A stretch of 64,000 nt of DNA from Echinarachnius parma (taxonomy: Eukaryota; Echinodermata; Echinoidea; Clypeasteroida; Echinarachniidae), in assembly GCA_037951105.1 (NCBI GenBank), contig JBAMJV010011327.1, positions 1 through 64,000 on the forward strand, written 5' to 3'. The notes beneath the pieces were generated by a model. The model made no database searches, was not told the origin of the DNA, and saw only the letters and a list, made by a program, of their open reading frames with translations. Each line of letters opens with the position of its first letter. Positions within the stretch are counted from its first letter, which is position 1. Below, one piece after another: positions 20,061 through 32,300 of this stretch. The position numbers were made by a program, and so were the translations under genes.

Positions 20061-20903
20061 CTAATAGTACAATCAGACAAATTTTTACATAAAACTAATG
20101 TAAAAAACACCGATTACCCAAATGAAAACAACAAAAATTAATGTTGCAAGCCTATTCAGGTCGAGTTAATACAGCTACAAGCCCCATTATATGGGTATCA
20201 ATATATTATTATTTTCTATAAATATGTTTTATATACCATTTATATATTACTTTATTTCACATTCCTCATCGTATTCACCTCTTCTATCAAATTGTCTTAT
20301 TTTCTTCAAAAGACAAATTGTATCATTCTTTTGAACCAACACAAAAGTAGAAAACAGCAGAATTTTAAATTCTCTTTCTCAAACATCTCACACTCAACAG
20401 CTGCTGTAATTTTATCTGTACATTTAATATTACAATACAAATTAGTACTGGCCCAGTCAGCCCTTGGCCACAAAAAATGTTCTTCACAAATGGTGTACTG
20501 AAATTTCAATCAAATAGAATTCCATCCTGGGATCCTGTGTTGCATTCCAATAGATGAGGATGATTTTGAAGAACAATCACTGCAAATTTTGGCAATTTCC
20601 GTCAAAAAATAAGACAGACGTGACTGAACTGGAATTGTTGTAAACATCCTGCCGCTTGTCACATCATTTGCAAGCCGCTACCTAAAGTTTTGTAGAATTC
20701 ATTTGTTTTCTTATCTATTAGAGAGTTCTATGTACTGTATTAGAAAGTGAGTGAATATGTGTATCATCAATATCTTCATTTCATATCATGAAATTAATTG
20801 AGAACAATTATTTTTTACGAACACAAATTGGGAATATGTAAAATTCTATGTAAAAAGCAAACAAGTGGATGCTTGTCACACTCATCAGCAATTCTGAAAA
20901 CAT

Positions 20904-21319
20904 TAAAGGGGACCACCGGGCAAGTAACAACACATTACTATATGTTTTGGTACTGTTTTGTGATATCAAATAGATACCCAACATTTTACAAAGGGTTGTG
21001 TAATTAAAAAACAAAGCAATTAATTTCCACCACTTACGGAACCACTACTATTTCCTGGTTCCTGGTTTGCGAGTGCGCCAATGCTATTCACGCGTACGTT
21101 TGTAGGCAATATAATCCCGGGCGATTCGCTTGCTGCACACGCAGTAGTCTACTCAATTCAGACCGCATGAACGCATGCTTTCGAATGGTGATGCGTTTTC
21201 TAATTTATTTTGTTCTTTTCTGAAAACCTATTTTTGTGAACTTGTTGATGGAATGGAATACTAAAGATGTTACCTTTCTATAATAAGAATATTAGATTTG
21301 GGTGGTGGTACCCTTTAAA
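20904..21319. mobile_element. TIR element (AAAGGGGACCACC ends)
   Basis: TTAAAGGGGACCACCGGG at the left and GGTGGTGGTACCCTTTAA at the right are inverted. It lies directly beside a second TIR element (21338-21705). Confidence 0.65.
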
Positions 21320-21337
21320 TAACTGTAAATCTAATTA

Positions 21338-21705
21338 TTAAAGGGATGCCTGTAAAGTGTCTCACTCCACGAAAATTACTTGGAGCTTCCTCGTTTCTCT
21401 TCTACCGTGTTGTTTAGCTTATGGTAAGAGAATAATAAAATAGGGTTAGATTTTTTCAAATGCCCCTTTAGTATAACGATATCTATCATTCAGCTCAAAA
21501 GCGTTAATTAACGGTCATAAACCTCATAAACGTCCGTTGTAAAAGCTGACGCATATTTTCGCTTTTTTAACCAGGAAAGCAGTGTTCTTTTTCAATGAAT
21601 CTTTCACACATCATTCGGACATATCTTACAATGAGTTTGGTACAGGATTGAAATCTCAAAATGTCATTTTGGGCAATATCCGACACTTTACAGGTGCACC
21701 TTTAA
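21338..21705. mobile_element. TIR element (TAAAGGGATGCCTGTAAAGTGTC ends)
   Basis: Left end AAAGGGATGCCTGTAAAGTG and right end CACTTTACAGGTGCACCTTT are inverted over about 20 bp. 368 bp, non-coding. Confidence 0.72.
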
Positions 21706-22189
21706 GCAACCGATTCTGCTTCAATATTCACAAATTTGTTCCTCTCATTCCTTTAATTTCATTGCAACCAAGTTATTTCCAGAGTGGAATTCCCCTTTCA
21801 TGACAGATGGGACAAACAGTGGCCAATTACGGGGCAAGAATCATATCGGAATAAAGGCACTTAAGTAAAACTTCAATACAACATCACCATTCTACAGCAG
21901 CACAAACACAATTTGGAGGCTCTTCTAACTTTCAAAAAATCTATAATATATTACTGTTAAATTGCTTATTGCTAATTGCTATTTGCTGAAAGAGCATTCC
22001 TAAATAGTTCTAGATTGTACCATTTCAAATGATAAATTGTACTATACATTTTAAATGCAAACACATACATCAAATATGAAAATAAATCAAATTGTATTTA
22101 GAGTCGTTGAGACAAACTTAACAATGCATGACTAATCAAAGTAGGATGGTAAACAAGTAAAAGTGTGTTGAAGAATGAAATTTAATTAG

Positions 22190-22302
22190 AGTGGAATCTC
22201 ATTAATAAAGTGCTCAGATGTAAAAACAAATCATCTGATAACATGGTAAGTTTTCTGTTACAAGCTCCGTCATCATTATAACAATTAGGGTCCACTGTAA
22301 AC
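22190..22302. mobile_element. Short MITE related to the TGGAACC...GGTTCCA group
   Basis: GAGTGGAATCTCATTAATAA and the diverged inverted end TTATAACAATTAGGGTCCACT enclose about 110 bp. Confidence 0.5.
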
Positions 22303-22717
22303 AGAAAAAGCATCTTGTAAGAAATTATAACACATGAACTGGAAATTAAGGCAGTATTTAAACTAACATATAAGAATATATTTAATAATTATCCTAAAAA
22401 GAGGGCTAAAGGCGAGGTGTCTCTAGCTGTGTCTTCAATTTATTATCACCAATATTTCCTCCATGTGGCCTTCATCAAGGCTGTAGAGAAGACAAATTAA
22501 TGAATTAATTAACCCGATGGACACACTTGGATTTGGAACTCAACAACCCATTGTTTGGAGAGCGCACGATCTACAAATTTTACAAATTAATAACATGACA
22601 GAGTTTAAAGTTTTGATTATGAAACGGGTGCCGGGATGACAGCCATACACTGGTTTGGAACTCAAGATCCCATTTAGTGCACACACTACTATTCTTACCG
22701 ATCGAATACAGGATTAA

Positions 22718-23133
22718 ATATTTCCGTGATTTATGAAACTGGTGTCGGAATGATTATATTCGAACCTGTCTCACTACTCAACAAGATACTTCAAAGAAAG
22801 CTGCGGATTTCTTCCACTTGGCAAATGTCTTCTCCACCTTCCCATACTTGTACGAGAATATCAAAGATTTGATGACGAGGATGAAGACAGATTTCCATGC
22901 AAGGTTCCCAACCAATAACAGGATAATTTCTGTGATTTATGAAACTGGTGTCGGAATGATTATAATCAAACCTGTCTCACTACTCAACAAGATACTTCAA
23001 AGAAAGCTGCAGATTTCTTCCATTTGGCAAATGTCTTCTCCTCCTCCCCATCCTTGTACGAGAAGATGAAAGATTTGTGGACGAGGTTGTAGCCAGTTTT
23101 CCACGTGACGGTGAAGCTACCAATCAATAACAG
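22718..23133 (-). pseudogene. Two decayed copies of RLR gene A terminal exon
   Basis: CTTCAAAGAAAGCTGCRGAT, CAAATGTCTTCTCC and TTGTACGAGAA blocks at about 22785-22910 and 22985-23110 mirror the terminal exon at 23210-23290 (plus-strand reading). Each unit of about 200 bp carries the exon's 3' half and following DNA (AACAGGAT.A.TTTCTGTGATT). The CKGC part is missing, and the Leu/Phe-rich end is altered. Confidence 0.83.
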
Positions 23134-23198
23134 GATTAATTACTGTGATTTAATTACTGTGATCAGCAGGAGCCGGGCTGATTATTAAACCTTTCTTA

Positions 23199-23389
23199 CT
23201 ACTCGGAGGCTACTTCAAAGAATGCTGCGGATTTCTTCCACTTGGCAAATGTTTTCTTCTCCTCCCCATCCTTGTAGCTGAAGATGAAAGACTTGGGGAC
23301 GAGGTTGTAGCCAGGAACCCACACAAGGTTCCGCTTGAATTCCAGAGCTTGTCCCAGCTGGTTGCCACACCCTTTACACTTGACAAAGC
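23199..23389 (-). CDS. RLR gene A exon 7 (terminal; second Cys pair)
   Basis: 191 nt including stop TAG at 23201-23199. Encodes GFVKCKGCGNQLG, then LVPKSFIFSYKDGEEKK and WKKSAAFFEVASE, the end of an RLR C-terminal RNA-binding domain. Acceptor CACATGACAG. The intron before it is about 5.4 kb and full of repeats. No clear polyadenylation signal follows; two decayed copies of this exon's 3' half lie just downstream. Confidence 0.86.
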
Positions 23390-26300
23390 CTGTCATGTGG
23401 AATAAAAGTAATGACAGTAGTAGTTGTAACAATAATAATAATAACTAGATGTTGAATTCGTCACATTTGACGAATTAAGGTTATACATATCGATTTATTA
23501 TGATAAAAGGATGATTCCAAAAATAACTACTCAATCATCATAGAAATAATAGCAGATACCCCCCCCCCCCCTAATAAAAAGTAAAAAAGAAGAAAAAAAG
23601 AAAGTAAAAAAAATACTGCCTTGGATTCGAACCCACGACCCTTAGATCTTGCATCGCAACTTGTTCCGCAAGACATATCAGTGATTGGACTTGTCAATGT
23701 ACGATATTCAGCCGTCTGGACTTTTTTCTCAAAAACGCGGAGGAATGATGACGTCATTCTTTTTTCCTAAAATAAATCATAAACACTACTAAAGTTGTTA
23801 TAATCTGTAGTTTTATGCTGGATTTAGCATGAAGGTAATGCTATCTTTCATAATTAGCCGAAAGTCTGGATAAATCTGGTGAATAATAGCTTTTGTTGAT
23901 TATTAAGTGCAAGTCATGCATTTCTGGAATCCTTGAGACAAGACAATTGACCGATTTTTGAATTATTCGCCGATAGATGGCGCTATTCCACGCCAAATCA
24001 TGGAGCATTGCAGGATAATTGTAAATTGAAAACAACTAATGTATTTTAATGTTTTAGCTCTGAAAATTGTTTCGACTGACTTCTTCGGATATTATAATAT
24101 GATTTTCAATGACTAATAATTTATCTGGGCCAGCATTAAATTGATAATTCTCATCTTCTTTCCTGAAAGGCAACTTGACATTTGCTAAGTAACTTTTCAC
24201 AATAACTGCTATATAAAAGTTATATTTCAAGCCTGGCATTTGTGATCTTGAGGACTATGCATTAGGAGTAGCGCTCGTGTGAGTCAGCTAGTAGTAAATA
24301 TATGCTTGATGGAAGTGATGGTAAGTGAGACATGTTAATACCCTTAAATAAATAAAGCATTTTGTACTATTTTATCTACTTTGTATGTCCAATGTTGGCT
24401 TTTCAGGTTTAATAATGGCCGTTTGACACACGCATACATGATGAATGGAGCGTTTTCGTGCGTGAGTGTATGTTATTAAATGGACCTCGAGTCTAAATTG
24501 TTCTAAAAGTCTACACAGATTCTTGAACGTGCAAATAATGAATGGTTAGTTAAATATGGAACAGTGAGTTATTTTGACATGTATATGAACCTAATTTACA
24601 TATCCTTAACGCCATTTTCATAATCCGATCTTATCTTATGAAATGTTCCTTTCATTATAACCTACATGTGTGCTGAATTTCACGTCCATGGCGTACGTGG
24701 TTATTGAGTATTCATGCTTGATTTATTTGACCTTTGACGGTAAATATGACAATGAAATATGCATTTTCGCGATTTGGTGTTAACTTATGAAATGATGGGC
24801 TTGTAAATCCCTATCTACATGCGAAGTTTCGCATTAGTAGCATAATTCCTCCAGCAGTTATATGTCGAAAGCATAGTTACGTGTTTGGCTAAACCTCAAT
24901 TTTTATCAGATTTTGACAATTTTGACAATTCATCAGGATCCAGTTAACATAACAAATTGTTGTGAAAAGATTGCGAATAGAGCAGGACATCAGCTACGAT
25001 ATATCAAAATTTGGGAGAAAATTGAATGAGAATAAGCGAGATATGGTCAATAGTCCGCTGTGATCGATTTCAACGTTGATTGAAATTGATTAAAATTCGC
25101 ATTTTCAACTTTAACCGTCAATACGATGACTTTATAACATTTACTCGGCATAAATGAGGTATGAATTCGTATCTACAACTCATAATCTATCCAAATATGA
25201 AAATAAAATTGGGTGTTTGTGGACTTTTGAAATGTTATGGCCGAATTAAAAAAGGATGTTTTTACCATATTTTGCCAATTATTTGTTTTGAATTGTTCGC
25301 CGTTAGATGGCGCTATTCAGACTTAGCCAATTTTCACACTCGTGCGCTATTTAAATTTTAACGGTCAATATGATGACTTTGTAACATTTACTCGGCATAA
25401 ATGAGGTATGAATTTGCATCTACAACTCATAATCTTTCCGGATATTCAAAGAAATTTGGGAGTTTGTGGACTTTTAAAAAAGTTATGGCCGATAAGAGAC
25501 CAGACTTAGGAAATTTTCACGCTCGTGCGCTATTTAATTTTTAACCGTCAATATGATGACTTTATAACATTTACTCGGCATAAATGAGGTATGAATTCGC
25601 ATTTACAACTCATAATCTATCCGAATATTAAAATAAAAATGGGTTTTTGTGGACTTTTAAAAAAGTTATGCCTGAATAAAAAAATGGTTGTTTTTGAGCA
25701 TTTTCAGATTTTAAGATCCTTAGACGGGCGCGTACGCGCTTGTTACGTAGCGCATGCGCATGCGCATAATCGGAAAAGTTGCCACTTGGCCTGATAATTG
25801 TTGGTGCCAAATTTAAAGGGAAATAGAAGATGCATGACAGAGATACATCCATGAATGAAATTTCACAAAATGGCGTCCCGATGACGTCACGAATATTTGG
25901 CGGCACCCAAAAGTTTGGCAGTTCTAAGTTAGACCAAGATCTATCATCTCGCAAAGTTTCAGGACAATAGCTGCACCCGTTATTGAGGTTTCCGACGAAC
26001 AAAATTGTTGTTTTTGTGTCTGTAAATGCACTTGCATACAGACACAAAAACAACACTAGATTTTGAATTCGTCACTTTTGACGAATTAAGGTTATACATA
26101 TCAAATTCTTATGATAAAAGCATTATTCCAAAAATAAATACTCAATCATCATATAAATAATATCACATACTCCCCCCCTAAGGCCAAATAAAAAAAAAAC
26201 ATGTTTAGCGTCCTGCTCTTTTGAAAAAAGGAAGGAGGCCCTTTTTTTTTTTTTTTTTTTTTTTCAAAATGGCCGACTTTTTTCAAAATGGCCGACTGAC

Positions 26301-29300
26301 CCATTTATCCAAAATAACGAATGAGTCTATATTAAAAGTACGATCTTTTTCAAAATCATTTTTTCCCCCCCCAAAAAAAAAAAAAAAAAAAAAAAAAGAA
26401 AAAAAATTACATTTTTTTCGGATTTTTCACAAAAAAAAGAAAAAAAAGAAAAAGCAGGCAGCCTCCAAAAAGGAAGCGGGCGGGGACGCTAAACATGTTT
26501 TTTTTTTATTTGGCCTAATAAAAAGTAAAAAAGAAGAAAAAAGAAATTAAAAAAATATTGTCTTGGATTCGAACCCACGACCCTTAGATCTTGCGTCACA
26601 ACTTGTTCCACGAGACCAACATTAGATCTCTTGACGAAAATGGGAAATCGGGAATGATATATCAGTGATTGCACACTGCATTTGTCATTGTAACAGTGAA
26701 TTATTTGACCTTTGAACCTAATTTACATTTCCTTAACGCCATTTTCATAATCCGATCTTATCTTATGAAAATTGTTCCTTTCATTATAACCTACATGTGT
26801 GCTGAATTTCATGTCCACGGCGTACGTGGTTATTCATGCTTGATTTATTTGACCTTTGACGGTAAATATGGCGATGAAATATGCATTTTCGCGATTTGGT
26901 GTTAACTTATGAAATGTTGGGCTTGCAAGTCCCTATCTACATGCGAAGTTTCCCATTGGTAGCATAATTCTTTCAGCAGTTATAGGTCGAAAGCATACGT
27001 TTTAGCTAACCCTCAATTTTTAACAGATTTGGACTCTCATTTCCAATCAAACAATTCATCAGGATCCAGTGAACAAAACTAAATGGTGTGAATAGATTGC
27101 GAATAGAGCAGGACACCAGCTACGATATATCAAAATTTGGGAGTACATTGATGGAGAATAAGCGAGATATGGTCAAAAGTACACTGTGATCGATTTCAAC
27201 ATTGATTGAAAGTGATTAAAATTTGCATTTATAACATTTTACTCGGCATAAATGAGGTATGAATTCGTATCTACAACTCATTAATATATCCGAATATTAA
27301 AAGAAAATTGGATGTTTGTGGACTTTTTAAAAAGTTATGGCCGAATAAAAAAAGGATGTTATTACCATGTTTTGCCATTTTGCGTGCGCGCGTAATTTTG
27401 ACTTTGACGCGCGCGTACTCCGTTATTATGAGTCAACAATGACTCAAATTGATAGGGTGTGTTGAGGGATCTATAAGGAATGCAAAACATGTGAAAACGA
27501 CAATTTTCCTATTCATTCGCGTTACGCGCGCAAATACGCGCGCGCGGAATTTTTTGAAACGCTTAAAATTGTCTGAAACATATAGTAAATTACTAGGGTT
27601 GGGGTTTTGAACATTTTTTTACATTTTTTTTCATTTGACGGACGCGTACGCGCGCGTCTCCGAGTGTAATTGCACGCGCATGAGCTTAAAAGATGAGCAT
27701 TGACCTGATCAATATTGATGCGAAATTTGAATTGAAATTGATATATCATGACTGAGATGAATGATGATTATTGAAATTTGACAAAATGGCGTCCTGATGA
27801 CGTCATTGTGATGTGACGTCATTGTGATGTGACGTCACTGAAAAAGTTAGCAGATCTAAGTTAGATCATGATCTATCATCATGTGAAGATTCATGACAAT
27901 TGATTCATGTGATCTTGAGATATGCGACGAACAAAATTGATGGGAAGAATAAATAAATAATAATAATAAAAATTCTAACAAAATCAATAGGTTATACGTA
28001 TGATATACGTATAACCTAATAACATAATAAACACTAGATGAATCTTTGAGTGCGCGCAGTCGAAATGTATGCCTCCGCCATTGCGCGATTTATATGAGGA
28101 GAGTCACCTTAGACCTTTGACTTAGCGACCCTTTAATCTAATCAGTTCATTAGCTCCTCAAGACACATACATGTACCCAGTTATATGGCAATCTGTCAAC
28201 CAAATCTTGAGATATCACGATTAAGAGTAAGAGCTATTTTTCACATACAATGACCCCTGTAACCTTTGACCTCATGACCCCAAAATCTAATCACTTCCTT
28301 CTCCCATTATGATACATGCATGTATTAAGTTTGGTGACAACAAGTCAATTGGTTCTCGAGTTATCGCGATAACGAGCTATTTTTGCATATAATGAGCCCT
28401 GTGACCTTTGACCTAATGACCCCAAAATCTATTTAGTTCATTGGCTCCTCAAGATACATACATGTACTAAGTTTGATAGAAATCCCTTAGCCGGTTCTTG
28501 AGATATTGCAATAACGCCTTATTTTTGCATATATAATGAGCCCTGTGACCTCTGACCTCATGACTCCAAAATATAATCAGTTCATTGCCTCCTCAAGATA
28601 CATACATGTACCACGTTTGGTGGAACTCTGCCAACCGGTTCTTGAGATAATTATAATGGATATACTAATAATGATAACATGAATAATAATAATTATAATT
28701 ATTATCATAATAATGACAATGCTAATTATAACAATAAAAATCATGATGAATATTGATAATAATCAATAATAATACAATGATATTTTGTGGAAAACTCTAC
28801 TTTTGTCCACCATACATACCGACTGTCCGTGATTCTCGGAATGCCCTCACACCCGTGCGTGTTATTTGGGTTCGGTCCTTGATCGTTTCGTCTAGACATG
28901 TGTAGTTCGCTAGCCTCCTCTCAAGGTCACTGGCTTTGCAGATGAAGGCACTACAACTATTGCAGAGAAGTTTCCAGTCTGATGTTGCGCTGCTGGCTGC
29001 TCTGGCTTCTTTCTCCGCTTCCTTCTGTTCCATCTGCTCCAAGATTGATTTCTGGGAATAAGAAACAAATTTTGTTTGAATAAGTTGATGTATAATTCGC
29101 AAGAAAAGAAACTGGACACTTGTATAAGACCAAATATTTCATATTCATTTACGATAAAATATATGAGATAAAATGACCCTCTTCAATATTGGCATAGAAT
29201 CCTGATGAAATCATTTATGCATGACTTGTCACGGTCAATTATCCACAGCAAGGTCTGTTTTCAAAAGTTGCAAAAATGGAACATCCATTCAACCATATAA

Positions 29301-32300
29301 ATGTTGATAAGCATAATCTAAAATGCTTTATTCATGACATGGCATAATTTTTCATTACAATTGTGACCTTTTCTATTCCCATCTCAATAAAAAGTATACA
29401 TGAAGAGGTTATAGGTTTTATTTTCATCCAAAAGTAACAAAATGGGGAATTCCATGGCAAAGGTTTATTAGTCGAAACCAGCTTATGCCCATAATTCAGC
29501 ATGAAAAATGGTATAAATTCTTCTCAAGAATTCTACCGTAGTCCAAAGATCTTCAAAACCTGATGTCACCCTTGGTCAAACAGTTGGGCAGTCTTTAACA
29601 TGACATTTCTCTAGGTAACTATAGTTAAAATTGCAGGGGACACATGAAACAGACAAGCGTCATGCTTCTAATACATACCAGTATGATTATGCTCTCATAA
29701 CCTGGCCCTGTTTTATTGACAAATTTGTATTTTCAGAGTTTGTTCTTAACAATGAAGGGCAATTCCAAGGTAACAGCGTGACGGTAGGAGGGTGTTTCTC
29801 ACGATGAAAGTCTAAATAACTCACAAAATAAAAATGTCCAGAACCAAATTTTGATATGCATCTGTTACCACTATCCTACTAATTATTTACAATAGGAAAG
29901 AAAATCAAAATTCCCACTAAATTATGAATTATGAATATCAATATCTGCGGTAACAGCGTGACGGCAAAAAGACATGGGTTTCTTACATGGTAAGAAACTA
30001 AGCAAACTCTGTGAACTACAGGAACATTTTGCAATTTTGTCACATTGATTCTTTGTACTAGACATCAAGCTAGAACATCCAAATAAAAATGTAGAAAAAA
30101 TCCAATGTTCATAGTAAATATGATATCATAAACGTATCTGTGCACGGTAACAGCGTGACGGTAACAGTGTGACCTCTGAATTGTACATGTTATATATATG
30201 GGAGATATTGATGAGATGAATAAGATTATATAATTTTGATGTAGTCATCCAGAATCTATACAGAACTAGATGAATGGGTAATATAACCCAGATGCTCTGA
30301 ATTGATGGTTCGCATGACACAAATTTGCAGCCTAGCACCCTCTATTGATCAAAAATGTTTTTGGACAAAACTGAAATTCTTATCTTTTTCAGAATTTAGT
30401 TTGAGGAACCATCAAATATCAAACCCAAAATACAAACTTAATTGCAACAATGAAATATTAGACCTTTGACATCTGACCTTTGACCTTATTTCTCAAATTA
30501 GCATACAAATGTTTAATTTTATGTGGCACAGTGCATATCTACAAGTGATTTGTTTCATGTAACATGATTTCAATGTCAGTAAGTTTTTGTGTTTGAATTG
30601 GTAATTATCCGAGTGACCTTTGACCTGTGCTCCAAACATTTTCATAGAATTTTCTTTCATCTACAGTACTCTTTCTTACATTAATTCTGGCATTTTTTTG
30701 TGAGATAAAAAATAAACTACAATAATTTGACCTGTTGACCTTTGACCCCATGACCAAATTCTATAATCAGGTCATCTACTTCACTGAACGCATACCAGTA
30801 TTAATTATCATGTCATCCTTCAAGGATTCTTGAAATATCTTGAGAATAATGTATTTTTTGCATATTAATTAGCTGTGACCTTTGACCTCATGACCCCAAA
30901 ATGTATCAGATAATCCATACCTCTGAATACATGTCTTGTACAAAGTTTGAACAGAATCCATCCAACGATTCTTGAGATATTGCAAAAAAAAAGTAGGTTG
31001 CGTCACGCTGTTACCCAAAAAGTAACAGCGTGACCAAATTGATATTGCTTAGATTAATTAGTGGTAAAAGATAATGCTGCTATTTAGCATCCATAATATA
31101 GCCCTATGGGTGAATGAAGAAGAAACAAAAAATAATTTCATTCCCATTCATATTTTTCCAGAAATATTAAAAATACCTGTTTTTAGGGTAACAGCGTGAC
31201 ATATAGATGACTATAAATGAAACAGTCACTGAAGCAGAACAAAGAGCGAAAATGCTGAAATAGATATTTATCTGATAAATTGAAGTAATGTTCTTACCAA
31301 CACTGAAAGAAAATTTTATGAAAACCAATTTTTGCAGCTCTTTTAAGCTTAATATTTACAAGTATATTTTGTGAAAATAATTGAAAATTAATTTATGCTA
31401 ATTAATTCATATGAAATAATAGTTTACGCCAACATTTTTTTTGAACAAAGTGCATTTCTGAATAGTTTAATCTTTAAGCTTTAATTTGATACCAAATATG
31501 TTATGATTCGACGAATTTGAAAAATGGGTGCTTATGTCAATGTTTGCTTGGAATTGCCCTGAAGTTAAATAATGTCATAATTTACTTGCCCCGACATCTT
31601 GTTTGAAGTGAAACGCTTACTATCATTTCAGTCGAATGGTGCGGTCCTCCATTGTTTTTGCTATTTTTTAAAACAGACCTTGCTATTGTTAATTGACCAT
31701 GGCATTTCATGCATGAACGATTACACCTTTAATTAAAACCCTGCATGTAGAGGACTAAATTCCCTTTAATTTGATATATTATATTATTACACATACAGGC
31801 TAGTTTTCCGATTCAATAAATCATGTATTTTGTTCCCGTCTCGGGTTTGTCAGTCATAGCGCTCAATATTGTTATGATATTACCATCCTAACGTGTATTA
31901 TGCAGCTCTAGAAATGTGTATTTGCCATTCAATATCAGACGATATTACCCCTCCATGGAGCTGATATGCAATCCAGCGCGGAAGTGCGCAAATTCATACG
32001 CGCGTTTATTAATGACGCATGAATGGCTTTGCGCGTATCTAATTGTGACGTATGAATACGTTTACGCACCTCTGCTACAGTACGCGCAAATGGCCCTTCA
32101 TGGGTTGAAAATGTTTCATCAGTAATTTGAGATTCAATGCATTGGTCTTCTTCACTGAACAAGACGGAGTAAGATGTATGTTTTTGTTTATTTATGTTTT
32201 GCTCTGGATAGTATGTATAATAATAATAATATTGACTGGCTTGTTCTTTCGTGATATATCAGAAATATTGCATTCGCTAGGATCATATTGCACTCGTCTT

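Noticed and set aside
26221-26550. Lys/Phe-rich open frame
   Set aside because: Translation of poly-A and poly-T runs in a MITE.
31916-32162. Overlapping open frames on both strands
   Set aside because: No similarity to known proteins, and an unusual CG-containing repeat context; treated as chance frames.
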